Shown: positions 33,401 to 41,359 of the stretch, in pieces
Position numbering within the stretch: position 1 is the stretch's first letter
Layout: each line of letters begins with the position of its first letter
NCBI GenBank assembly: GCA_030745755.1
Contig: JASLOA010000027.1
Coordinates: 62,001 to 126,000, forward strand
Reading direction: 5' to 3'
From: Kiritimatiellia bacterium
GTDB lineage: Bacteria > Verrucomicrobiota > Kiritimatiellia > UBA8416 > JABMPJ01
DNA: 64,000 nucleotides
Notes under the pieces: generated by a model
The model's input: the letters and a program-made list of their open reading frames with translations, nothing else
Told to the model about the DNA's origin: nothing
Databases searched by the model: none
Program-made: the position numbers and the translations under genes

Positions 33401-34324
33401 TCAGTCATCCCGCAGGCGGACGAACTCGCGGGGAGGGATGCCGTGAACGCGTTTGAATACGCGTGAGAAGTGATAGGGATCACAGCAGTCCATCTCTGCT
33501 GCGACTTGCTTCACCATGGCGCCGGGCTGTTGCAGCAGCTCAGCTGCTCGTGTCATTCGGAGCCTCGTGAGCAGTTGGTAGGGGCGTTGATGATCGAAGC
33601 GCCGGAACAGGCGACACAGGTAAGCGCGGTCGATGTGGCAACGGCTCGCGATGTCTTTCAACGAACCGAGTTCCATGAAGTGCTCCTCGATGTACAGCCG
33701 GCACCGCCGGTATGTCTGGAATGCAGGGGTGCCGGCTGATCTTGGTGAAACAGCTGTCTCGGCAAGCTTCAGAAGCAGTTCTTCAAGGATAACGGCACAC
33801 AGCCGGGCGCTCAAGGGGGAGTCGTTCTGCCCGTTGCGAATGAGATTTTCGAATATCGCGCTTACTTGTGCCGGTGTGGATGTCTGCATGACTGAGCCCG
33901 GGTCGAGATGAGCAACGGTCAACAGCTCTCGCGCGTCATCGCCGACAAAATCAACAAAGTACTTGAGGAGCGGGTTGTCGGGGTCGGTTTGGATTTCCTG
34001 GGCGATACGCGGGCCGTAGGCAAAAACCGTTCCGGCGGTTAGCAGGTAGGGTCTTCCTTTAAGCGTTAGCGAGCCGCGTCCTGCAGCGACATACTCGATC
34101 GAGAGATAACGGAAGCCTCGACGCTTGATTTCGTAGCCCGGCTCACAGTGTTCACACCCCCCGGACACGACGACGGGCCTGACACTGCGCGGCGGCTGCA
34201 GATTGAGGTAGAACCGGCGGGCGCCTGATACCTGTCTTGAGAAGAAGTCGGGGAGTGTGGGTTTCGTGAACATCTGGTAATAGGTATCAGGCTTGGGGGG
34301 TTTAGAAAAGTCAATAATCGTCAT
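33401..34324 (-). CDS. AraC-family transcriptional regulator
   Basis: A 307-residue two-domain regulator. The N-terminal half (about 30-150) is a cupin-like sensor, with YEIKRRGFRYLSIEYVAAGRG, LTLKGRPYLLTAGTVFAYGP and HLDPG. The C-terminal 100 residues are two helix-turn-helix motifs, including LKDIASRCHIDRAYLCRLFRR and the signature VAAEMDCCDPYHFSRVFKRVHG (two parts). It probably binds a sugar and controls the divergent operon at 34476. ATG 34324 is chosen since the longer frame to 34549 crosses the divergent promoter and the GME ribosome site; no good ribosome site is visible. Confidence 0.9.
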   Translation of the reverse strand: MTIIDFSKPPKPDTYYQMFTKPTLPDFFSRQVSGARRFYLNLQPPRSVRPVVVSGGCEHCEPGYEIKRRGFRYLSIEYVAAGRGSLTLKGRPYLLTAGTVFAYGPRIAQEIQTDPDNPLLKYFVDFVGDDARELLTVAHLDPGSVMQTSTPAQVSAIFENLIRNGQNDSPLSARLCAVILEELLLKLAETAVSPRSAGTPAFQTYRRCRLYIEEHFMELGSLKDIASRCHIDRAYLCRLFRRFDHQRPYQLLTRLRMTRAAELLQQPGAMVKQVAAEMDCCDPYHFSRVFKRVHGIPPREFVRLRDD

Positions 34325-34344
34325 GCAGCGGACAAGATGGGCTA

Positions 34345-34374
34345 TTGTCCAGATAGGCATCCTTGGGGTATAAG
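34345..34374 (+). promoter_or_regulatory. Promoter of the epimerase operon
   Basis: TTGTCC (34345-34350), an 18-nt spacer and TATAAG (34369-34374, 5/6). It lies just upstream of the AraC-type gene's start on the other strand, consistent with local autoregulation. A second -10-like TACAAT is at 34413-34418. Confidence 0.5.
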
Positions 34375-34475
34375 TACTCGCGTCCCACGGGGGAGTGTCA
34401 GTTTCTGATGGGTACAATTGAGGCGAACAACGAAACAGCCGGCAGGATGCAGGCAGAAAGCTAGGAGTAGGACAG

Positions 34476-35510
34476 ATGGCTAATAAGAAAGCAATCGACA
34501 TGCGCAACAAGGATGACCTGATTGTCATTGGCGGGGCAGGCGGATTCATCGCCGGCGCATTGACGCGCTACTTCAAAGAGCAGGGCTTCACACGTATTCG
34601 TGCCATTGATAAGAAGCCGCTCTACGAGTGGTACCAGGTCACCCCGGGGGTCGAGAGCCTTTGCATGGATCTGAGCGAGAAGGAGAACGCTATCCGTGCC
34701 TGTGAAGGTGCGATCGAGGTCTACAACCTTGCTGCAGATATGGGCGGTATGGGCTTCATTGAGCGCTTTCGCGTTGAGTGCCTGCGCAGTATCCTGGTGA
34801 ACACGCATATGATTGAGGCCGCCTATAACGCTGGTGCCGATCGCTACTTCTTCTCCTCATCGGCCTGTGCCTACAACACCGACTTGCAGAAAGACCCCAA
34901 TGTACGCGCCCTCAAAGAGAGCGATGCCTATCCGGCCATGAGCGAGCGCGGCTATGGCTGGGAGAAGCTGTTGTCTGAGATGTTCTGTCAGGAGTATTGG
35001 GCCGAGCGCGGCATGAAGACCGCCATCGCCCGCTTCCACAATGTCTACGGTCCGTGCGGCACCTGGGATGGCGGACGCGAGAAGGCGCCTGCCGCGCTGT
35101 GCCGCAAGGTGATCGAAGCCAAGGACACGGGCGACCTCACGATCGATATCTGGGGCGATGGTCTCCAGACCCGTAGCTTCATGTATATCGACGAGTGCGT
35201 CGAGGGTATCGACATGATCATGCACTGCAAAGACCTGATCGCTACGCCGATCAACCTCGGTTCGAGCGAGCTGATCGCGATCAACGATCTCGTCACGCTG
35301 GCCGAAGAGATCGGTGGAGTGAAGCTGGAACGCACGCATGACATGGATGCCCCACGTGGGGTGGCCGGACGCAACAGCGACAACACGTTCATCAAGGAGG
35401 TCCTGGACTGGGAGCCCTGTCTGCCGTTCCGCGAAGGCCTTGAGCGCACCTATAAGTGGATTGAACAGCAGTACAACGATCGCAAGGCCGGCAAGCGGAC
35501 GGTGAGCTGA
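34476..35510 (+). CDS. NAD-dependent sugar-nucleotide epimerase, GDP-mannose 3,5-epimerase-like
   Basis: A 344-residue SDR epimerase. The NAD site is VIGGAGGFIAGALTRYF. VYNLAADMGGMGFIE is a near-signature of GDP-mannose 3,5-epimerases. SSSACAY and YGWEK supply the Ser/Thr and YxxxK catalytic residues, followed by RFHNVYGPCGTWDGGREKAP (20 residues). TRSFMYIDECVEGI lies in the substrate half. AGGAG precedes ATG 34476. It leads an operon with a GHMP kinase and a cytidylyltransferase. GDP-sugar specificity is inferred from the motif; the product is not known. Confidence 0.88.
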   Translation: MANKKAIDMRNKDDLIVIGGAGGFIAGALTRYFKEQGFTRIRAIDKKPLYEWYQVTPGVESLCMDLSEKENAIRACEGAIEVYNLAADMGGMGFIERFRVECLRSILVNTHMIEAAYNAGADRYFFSSSACAYNTDLQKDPNVRALKESDAYPAMSERGYGWEKLLSEMFCQEYWAERGMKTAIARFHNVYGPCGTWDGGREKAPAALCRKVIEAKDTGDLTIDIWGDGLQTRSFMYIDECVEGIDMIMHCKDLIATPINLGSSELIAINDLVTLAEEIGGVKLERTHDMDAPRGVAGRNSDNTFIKEVLDWEPCLPFREGLERTYKWIEQQYNDRKAGKRTVS

Positions 35511-35521
35511 TTCCTGAAACC

Positions 35522-35554
35522 AGGTAGGGCCCGCGCTCCGCGCGGGCCCTACCT
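35522..35554. repeat. GGTAGGGC hairpin with TCC loop (perfect 15-bp stem)
   Basis: AGGTAGGGCCCGCGC (35522-35536), loop TCC, GCGCGGGCCCTACCT (35540-35554). It is the most perfect member of the family, located in an intra-operon gap 15 nt before the kinase ATG. The ribosome site GAGGATG lies just after it, so it might affect translation or mRNA stability. Confidence 0.85.
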
Positions 35555-35569
35555 AACCGAGGATGAAGC

Positions 35570-36364
35570 ATGACGACTGACCTCATCGACGTGGTCGGGA
35601 ATATCCCCTACCGCATGGCGTTTGCGGGTGGCTGGATCGACCAGCCGTTCATGTCGCGCCTGAATCCGGAGCCGCCGGGCTCCATGGTGACGGTGCGCAT
35701 CGAGCCGGACAACTTTTTCATGGAGCGCTCGGGTATGGCCACCGGTACGCGCCGCGTCGTGAAACGGCTCTGGGGTGACGGCATTCCCGACGGCGATCCC
35801 GCCGCGCTGGTGCGTGAGCTCTACGCCGAAGAGAACAAGGATCAACCCGAGCCATCCGGTTCGCAGGATATGATCGGCTTGATCTACGACGGCGTCTGCC
35901 AGCTCGACTACGACGCCTCGCACGAGGATGGCTATTTCCCCGTGCATATCGAGCAGTGCAACGACCGTGATGTGGCCGACTGGCTCGAGCGTGTTGTCTA
36001 CATGCTGCCGGTAGCGCCGCGCCCGGCGGGGTACAACCCGCTCACCCGCAAGAACCTGGACCCCGAATGGGTGCAGCGTTTGGGGCAGACCGGTAAGGAC
36101 TGCTACGATGCCATCGTTGCCAGGGATGCTGCTGCGCTTGGCGCTTCCATGAACGACTGCATGCTCTGCTGGGAAACGCTGCTACCCGATATCGTACAGC
36201 ACGATGCTCTGATGGTTGATCTGAAGGCCGTGATGGAGCACTACCAGGCACGCTACCCGGGCGCCATGTTCTCCGGCTGCGGCGGCGGGTACCTGTACAT
36301 CGTTTCCGAGGAGCCCGTGCCGGGCGCGTTTACGGTAAGCGTACGGACAGGAAAGGACGCTTAG
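35570..36364 (+). CDS. GHMP-superfamily sugar kinase-like protein
   Basis: A 264-residue protein. The N-terminal NIPYRMAFAGGWIDQPFM resembles the substrate-binding start of galactokinase/heptokinase-type GHMP enzymes (R-x-x-F-A-G-G-x-x-D). EPSGSQDMIGL around residue 100 stands in the ATP-loop position but is atypical for GHMP kinases. The C-terminal GAMFSGCGGGYLYIVSE matches GHMP motif 3. It likely phosphorylates a sugar at C1, but the altered loop leaves activity uncertain. It lies between the epimerase and the cytidylyltransferase; the next gene begins 3 nt after its stop. Confidence 0.75.
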   Translation: MTTDLIDVVGNIPYRMAFAGGWIDQPFMSRLNPEPPGSMVTVRIEPDNFFMERSGMATGTRRVVKRLWGDGIPDGDPAALVRELYAEENKDQPEPSGSQDMIGLIYDGVCQLDYDASHEDGYFPVHIEQCNDRDVADWLERVVYMLPVAPRPAGYNPLTRKNLDPEWVQRLGQTGKDCYDAIVARDAAALGASMNDCMLCWETLLPDIVQHDALMVDLKAVMEHYQARYPGAMFSGCGGGYLYIVSEEPVPGAFTVSVRTGKDA

Positions 36365-36367
36365 CCC

Positions 36368-37180
36368 ATGAGCAGAGTCATCGTTTCCGGATCGTTCAGC
36401 GAGATCAATTCGCGCCTCTTCCGTTTCCTGGATGAGGCGTCAAGGCTGGGGGCTGTCGAGGCCTTACTGTGGAGCGATGCCCTGGTTGAGAAGCTCGAAG
36501 GTGAGCCGCCCAGATTCTCGGTTGCGGAGCGCGAGTATGTCCTCGACGCACTTCGCTACGTAGATACGATCCGTGTCGTCGACGAGCTTGAGTCCGGCGA
36601 TGCCCTGCCGGCGGATCTGGATGGTGCGGCCGTGTGGGCTGTGGACGCGAGGTCTCACAGTGACGTGCGGCGGCAGCATGCCTCCGAGCGGGGGATCGAA
36701 TACCGCGTTATCACCGACGAGGCGCTCGCCGGATACCCCGAGCGTGAAGCCGACCCGCTGACGCCGGGAAGAAAGAGCGTCATCGTAACGGGATGCTATG
36801 ACTGGTTTCACTCCGGTCACGTCCGTTTTTTCGAAGAAGTCTCCGAGCATGGCGATCTGTATGTCGTTGTGGGGAACGATGCGAACCTGCGTCTACTGAA
36901 AGGCGAAGGACACCCCATGTTTCCCGAGGACGAGCGTCGCTACATGGCCCAGTCGATCCGCTTTGTCAACCGGGCTCTCATCTCGAGCGGCAGTGGATGG
37001 ATGGATGCGGAGCCGGAAATCGAGCACCTCAAACCCACGGCCTACGCGGTCAACGAAGACGGCGACAAGCCCGAGAAGCGTGAGTTCTGCGAGAAGCACG
37101 AGTTGGAGTACATTGTGTTGAAGCGCGAACCGAGGCCCGGGCTCACACGTCGGAGCAGCACGGACCTGCGAGGATTCTAG
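36368..37180 (+). CDS. Cytidylyltransferase-family nucleotidyltransferase with N-terminal domain
   Basis: A 270-residue protein. Residues 140-270 form a nucleotidyltransferase of the cytidylyltransferase/HldE-C type: VTGCYDWFHSGHVRFFEE carries the HxGH motif (H148, H151), VVVGNDANL follows, and ERRYMAQSIRFV is the usual helix. The ISSTD-type end reads RRSSTDL. Residues 1-135 are an uncharacterised domain without clear motifs. It would activate a sugar phosphate with a nucleotide, completing the kinase-epimerase set. Close spacing (3 nt) to the kinase indicates one operon. Nucleotide and sugar are unknown. Confidence 0.8.
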   Translation: MSRVIVSGSFSEINSRLFRFLDEASRLGAVEALLWSDALVEKLEGEPPRFSVAEREYVLDALRYVDTIRVVDELESGDALPADLDGAAVWAVDARSHSDVRRQHASERGIEYRVITDEALAGYPEREADPLTPGRKSVIVTGCYDWFHSGHVRFFEEVSEHGDLYVVVGNDANLRLLKGEGHPMFPEDERRYMAQSIRFVNRALISSGSGWMDAEPEIEHLKPTAYAVNEDGDKPEKREFCEKHELEYIVLKREPRPGLTRRSSTDLRGF

Positions 37181-37223
37181 AAAAGGAACAGGCCATGTCG
37201 CAGACATCCAGAGGGTCGCGTTA

Positions 37224-37277
37224 GGTGTTGGACAGGACAACACCATTCGGCATAGACTGATTGGACGATGCCGAATG
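37224..37277 (+). promoter_or_regulatory. Two tandem hairpins over the gspE start
   Basis: GGTGTTG-(7)-CAACACC (37224-37244) is followed by CATTCGGCAT (37244-37253) pairing perfectly with ATGCCGAATG (37268-37277). The second arm contains the gspE ATG, and the 14-nt loop holds the only ribosome-site-like TTGGA. If transcribed, this could hide the start codon. A -35-like TTGGAC at 37228 and a -10-like TAGACT at 37253 overlap it, so a DNA operator is equally possible. Confidence 0.5.
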
Positions 37278-39010
37278 CTAATACAGAATATCTTGCGGGG
37301 TTGCTGGCGCGGATGGATCTCTTCACGCCTGCCCAGGTGGTGGAGCTGATCGAGGCGGCGCGTGAGTCTGACCTGAGTGTCACGGAGATTGTGGCGGGCG
37401 AGGGGTATGCGCCCGAGGAGGCCTTTCTCGAGAAGCTGGCCGACGTGATGCGTCTGCCCTACCTGCGTCTTGCCACGCGTGAGATCGATCAGGATGTACT
37501 CGATCGGCTGCCCACCAAGGCGGTGTTTCAGTACAGCGTCATCCCGGTCGAATTTGAGAACGGCGCCCTGCTGGTCGCATCGAACGATCCTCTCAATGCC
37601 GGGCTGGTGGATAGTCTGCGGCTCGCAGCCGGGGGGCGGGTTAAGCTGGCCCTGAGCCCATCCGTCGATATCGCCAAGGCGTCAAAACGTTTCTATGGCG
37701 TCGGTGCCGAAACGGTCGACCGCATGATGCAGGACGACCGCTTCGAGGTGGGCGACGATGAATCACTGGCCAAAGTGGATGTCACCGAGCTGGACCAGGA
37801 GGCTTCCATTGTCAAGTTCGTCAACCAGATCATCTGGGAAGCGGTGCAGCAGGGCTCGACGGATATCCACCTCGAGCCGATGGAAGAGCAGCTCCGGATC
37901 CGCTACCGGGTCGACGGCGTCCTGCACCAGGCACCGGTTCCGGCCCGCCTGATTCGATTTCAAGCCGCCATCATCTCGCGTATCAAGGTCATGGCCAACC
38001 TGGATATCGCGGAGAAACGCATGCCCATGGACGGTCGCATCGGACTGCGTGTGCAGGGCGAGGATATCGATATTCGTGTGTCGACCATGCCGACCGTCTA
38101 CGGTGAGAGCGTCAGTCTGCGTCTCCTGCAGCGCAAAGGTGAGTTCATCGGTCTCGAAGATCTTGGGTTTATGCCGCGCGATAAGGAGCTCGTTGAGCGC
38201 TGCATTCACCGCCCCAACGGCATTGTGTTGGTCACGGGTCCCACCGGCTCGGGTAAATCGACCTCGCTCTACGCGTTTCTGCACGAGATCAACAAGATCG
38301 ACCGGCGTATTCTGACGGCCGAGGAACCGATTGAGTACGAGATGGGGGGCATCAACCAGGTGCTGGTACGCCCTGAGATCGGTCTGACCTTCGCCCGCAC
38401 ACTGCGCTCCTTCCTGCGCCAGGACCCCGACATCATTATGGTGGGCGAAATTCGAGATGCCGAAACCGCCGAAATCGCGATCCAGGCGTCCCTGACCGGT
38501 CACCTGGTGTTCAGTACGCTGCATACGAACGATGCCTCCGGCTCGTTCACACGTCTGTTGGATATGAGTGTGGAGCCCTTCCTTGTGGCCTCGGCCGTGG
38601 CGGGTGTGGTGGCGCAGCGCCTGGTGCGTCGGCTGTGTCCCGCTTGCCGCAAAGTGCAGACGCCCGATATATCCCGGCTGCAACGGATCGGCTTTCCGAT
38701 GGATCAGTTGGTCGGCAGTACGGTCTATGAACCGAGCACGTGCGAGGCGTGTCGCATGACCGGGTTCCATGGACGCGGCGGCATCTTCGAGGTGTTGCAG
38801 GTCAGTGAGGCCATTGAGTCGCTGGTGGTGGCGCGCAGCTCGGCGCACGAGATCAGGGAGCAGGCCATGAAGGAGGGCATGCAGACCTTGCGCGACGATG
38901 GATGGCAGAAGGTGTTGAGCGGCTTCACGACGATCGAAGAGGTTCTCCGGGTAACGGAAGAGAACCTCGTCGAAGAACCGAGTGAAGAAGTGGCGACAGG
39001 TGTTCTCTAA
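37268..39010 (+). CDS. gspE: Type II secretion ATPase GspE
   Basis: A 580-residue cytoplasmic assembly ATPase. The N-terminal N1E-like domain (about 1-150) is followed by IIWEAVQQGSTDIHLEP and the RecA-like core. Walker A is GPTGSGKST (from G324), the Asp box and Walker B region follow (RQDPDIIMVGEIRDAETA), and the His box is GHLVFSTLHTND. A four-Cys zinc motif is present (LCPACRK and CEACRMTGFHGR), typical of GspE/PilB. It powers pseudopilus assembly. It is the first gene of the secretion operon, preceded by an inverted repeat that covers its ATG. Confidence 0.95.
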   Translation: MPNANTEYLAGLLARMDLFTPAQVVELIEAARESDLSVTEIVAGEGYAPEEAFLEKLADVMRLPYLRLATREIDQDVLDRLPTKAVFQYSVIPVEFENGALLVASNDPLNAGLVDSLRLAAGGRVKLALSPSVDIAKASKRFYGVGAETVDRMMQDDRFEVGDDESLAKVDVTELDQEASIVKFVNQIIWEAVQQGSTDIHLEPMEEQLRIRYRVDGVLHQAPVPARLIRFQAAIISRIKVMANLDIAEKRMPMDGRIGLRVQGEDIDIRVSTMPTVYGESVSLRLLQRKGEFIGLEDLGFMPRDKELVERCIHRPNGIVLVTGPTGSGKSTSLYAFLHEINKIDRRILTAEEPIEYEMGGINQVLVRPEIGLTFARTLRSFLRQDPDIIMVGEIRDAETAEIAIQASLTGHLVFSTLHTNDASGSFTRLLDMSVEPFLVASAVAGVVAQRLVRRLCPACRKVQTPDISRLQRIGFPMDQLVGSTVYEPSTCEACRMTGFHGRGGIFEVLQVSEAIESLVVARSSAHEIREQAMKEGMQTLRDDGWQKVLSGFTTIEEVLRVTEENLVEEPSEEVATGVL

Positions 39011-39013
39011 ACC

Positions 39014-40252
39014 ATGCCTACGTTTTCATACAGAGCCCGCACGCGCAGCGGAGAGGCGGTGGACGGGTCCGTAGATGCGAGTGACCGCCGTGCCGCGATG
39101 CAGGCGATCGAGCGCCGGGGACTGGTGCCGGTCTCCGTGCGTGAAGGCGCGAGCGCCGCACCCCGTGGAAAGGCCAAGGGCAAGACGAAGGCTGTTCCGG
39201 TCGTACGCGGTGAGCCGCGCATGCGACGGCGCGAGGTGCTGACGTTTACGACCGAGCTGAGTGACCTGCTCGCCTCCGGCATGACCCTGGGCAATGCATT
39301 GAACTGTCTGGCCGGTCGTGATTCATCGCACCAGGAAGCCTTGATCATCAAAGCCTTGCGCGATGACATCGTGCGCGGCACCAGCATGTCGGATGCGCTG
39401 GCCAAGCACCCCAAGACCTTTGGCACACTCTACTCCAGCATGATTCGCGCCGGTGAGGCCAGTGGCGCCCTGCACGAGGTGTTGCGGCGGTTGGTGCAGC
39501 ATTATGAGCGGATGCAGGATCTGAAGGACAAGGTGATCATGGCGCTGGTATACCCGGTGATCGTTCTGGTCATGGGGGTAGGGGTGTTGATCTTCTCGAT
39601 GGTGGCCGTAGTGCCGAAGTTCAGCAAGATCTTCGATACGCTCGGTCAGCAGCTTCCGCTGCCGACCAAGATTCTGATGAGTTTGAGCGAAATTACGATC
39701 AAGTACGGTTGGATTATCGCTATTGTGACCACGCTAATCGTGGTGTTTCTTTTCCGTGCAACGCGCTCGGGACGGGGTCAGTTTGTGTGGCATCGCATTC
39801 TGCTCAAGGCGCCGCTGATCAAGGGCGTCGTGGCGTCATCGGTGTTCGCCAACATGGCGCGGACACTCGGAACACTGCTGAAGAACGGGGTGCCGGCGCT
39901 GCAGGCGCTGGGAATCGTGGAGCGCACCATGACCAACGTGGTGTTGCGCGCGGAGCTGAAGAATGCGCGTGATCGTGTCACGGACGGTACGACGATCTCA
40001 GGGCCGCTGGCGGCCGGCAAGGTGTTTCCGCGCATGATGACCGATATGCTTTCGATCGGCGAACAGACCGGCGACATGCCCAGTGCCCTGGGCCACATCG
40101 CGCAGCGCTATGAGAACGAGCTGGACCGGAACGTGAAGATCTTTACGACCGCGTTGGAACCGATCCTGATCGTACTTGTCGCGGGCTTGGTCGGATTCAT
40201 TGCGATTGCGATCGTGATGGCGGTGTTCAGTATGACGCAGGGGCTTGGTTAG
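39014..40252 (+). CDS. gspF: Type II secretion inner-membrane platform protein GspF
   Basis: A 412-residue platform protein with two GspF domains (about 75-195 and 275-400). The start MPTFSYRARTRSGEAVDGSV is typical. Three membrane segments lie near residues 175-200, 225-248 and 378-405. The conserved GEASGALHEVL and GEQTGDMPSALGHI motifs end each domain's helical bundle. It begins 3 nt after gspE, so the two are cotranslated. Confidence 0.95.
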   Translation: MPTFSYRARTRSGEAVDGSVDASDRRAAMQAIERRGLVPVSVREGASAAPRGKAKGKTKAVPVVRGEPRMRRREVLTFTTELSDLLASGMTLGNALNCLAGRDSSHQEALIIKALRDDIVRGTSMSDALAKHPKTFGTLYSSMIRAGEASGALHEVLRRLVQHYERMQDLKDKVIMALVYPVIVLVMGVGVLIFSMVAVVPKFSKIFDTLGQQLPLPTKILMSLSEITIKYGWIIAIVTTLIVVFLFRATRSGRGQFVWHRILLKAPLIKGVVASSVFANMARTLGTLLKNGVPALQALGIVERTMTNVVLRAELKNARDRVTDGTTISGPLAAGKVFPRMMTDMLSIGEQTGDMPSALGHIAQRYENELDRNVKIFTTALEPILIVLVAGLVGFIAIAIVMAVFSMTQGLG

Positions 40253-40260
40253 GGGAGCAA

Positions 40261-40296
40261 TTAGCCGCGAAAGAACGCAAAGAACGCAAAGAAAGA
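40261..40296. repeat. ACGCAAAGA phrase repeat (copy 1)
   Basis: TTAGCCGCGAAAGAACGCAA, then AGAACGCAAAGAAAG, filling the gspF-gspG gap. The tail runs into the GGGGGAGG ribosome site of gspG. A near-identical copy starts at 41360. Confidence 0.85.
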
Positions 40297-40310
40297 GGGG
40301 GAGGATGGAT

Positions 40311-40703
40311 ATGAGGAAAGAAGAAAACAGACGTAGCGTTGGAGATGCTGGTTTCACCCTGATTGAGGTGTTGCTGGTGGTGGCGATTCTGGGGATTTTG
40401 GCGACGATTGCGGTGGTGGGTGTTGGCGGTCACATGGAGAAGGCCAGCATTACGGCGACGCGCGGGAATATTGATGTGATCGGGAAGGCCGTTGAGCTGT
40501 ATCGGATCAACTTCAACAAGATGCCCGGTTCGCTGCAGGATCTCACCAAGGAGACCGAGGATATCGAGGCGCCGCTGCGCGATATTCCGGTGGATGCCTG
40601 GGGCAATGCCTTTCAGTTCAAGCGTGACGGTAAGTTTCGCTACACGATCACGTCCGCCGGCCCTGATGGTGGCATGGGAACGAGCGACGATCTGACGAAC
40701 TGA
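40311..40703 (+). CDS. gspG: Major pseudopilin GspG
   Basis: A 130-residue pseudopilin. The prepilin leader ends DAG before FTLIEVLLVVAILGILA, cut between G and F, with Glu5 of the mature protein present. The C-terminal part has the GspG pattern (IGKAVELYRINFNKMPGSL, DAWGNAFQ, TSAGPDGGMGTSDDL), a calcium-site-like end. ATG 40311 is chosen because GGGGGAGG precedes it by 6 nt and gives a 14-residue leader; ATG 40305 is too close to the ribosome site. Confidence 0.95.
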   Translation: MRKEENRRSVGDAGFTLIEVLLVVAILGILATIAVVGVGGHMEKASITATRGNIDVIGKAVELYRINFNKMPGSLQDLTKETEDIEAPLRDIPVDAWGNAFQFKRDGKFRYTITSAGPDGGMGTSDDLTN

Positions 40704-40710
40704 GTGACAC

Positions 40711-41352
40711 TTGAACGCTTCCTGTCATCGCCCACAGCACAAGCACGCCTTCACCCTCATCGAGGTGTTGCTGGTCCTGGTGATTCTTGGGGTGATGGTT
40801 ACGGTGATGTTGCCGCAGGTGATGAGCTCGTTGCGTGAGCACGAGCTGCGTAGCGCGACACGGGTTGTGATGTCGTCCGGTCGTCATGCCATGAGCCTGG
40901 CCGTGCTCTCGCAGCGCCAGATGTCGGTGGTCTACGATCTCGAGAATACCACGCTAACGATCAAGGCCGCCACAAGGCTGAAGCGCCCTGATGAGGTGAG
41001 CGAGGAAGCGGAAGATGTCTCGCCCGACCCCGTCGACCCCCTCGCGGCGTTCGCCGAAGAGGCGTGGCAGACAGACGATGGTGGCGGCGAGACCCGCGCC
41101 TCGGACGGTGCCTACGATGGTGCGGTAGCCATCGTGGACGAAGAGGTGGTTCACGAATTCAACGGCATCACGTTCAGCTTTATAGAGGTGGAAGGTGAGG
41201 ATGGGTACCGCAGTCAAGACGGGACCCACACGATCATCTACTACACCAACGGCCGCTGCACCCCGCACACGATAGGCATTGAAGATGGCGACGGCGCCAC
41301 CGCCACGATCGAAATCGACGCGCTCTCTTCGGGGCGGGTGTTGAAGGATTAG
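40711..41352 (+). CDS. gspH: Minor pseudopilin GspH
   Basis: A 213-residue minor pseudopilin. The leader MNASCHRPQHKHA is followed by FTLIEVLLVLVILGVMVTVMLP. The residue before the cut is Ala rather than the usual Gly. The start appears to be TTG 40711, 7 nt after the gspG stop, with only a weak GAGTG. An insertion rich in Glu/Asp/Pro (about 85-130) is unusual for GspH. The late GFT/GTD-type end (GTHTIIYYTNGRCTPHTI) supports GspH rather than GspI. Confidence 0.85.
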   Translation: MNASCHRPQHKHAFTLIEVLLVLVILGVMVTVMLPQVMSSLREHELRSATRVVMSSGRHAMSLAVLSQRQMSVVYDLENTTLTIKAATRLKRPDEVSEEAEDVSPDPVDPLAAFAEEAWQTDDGGGETRASDGAYDGAVAIVDEEVVHEFNGITFSFIEVEGEDGYRSQDGTHTIIYYTNGRCTPHTIGIEDGDGATATIEIDALSSGRVLKD

Positions 41353-41359
41353 GGAAGGA

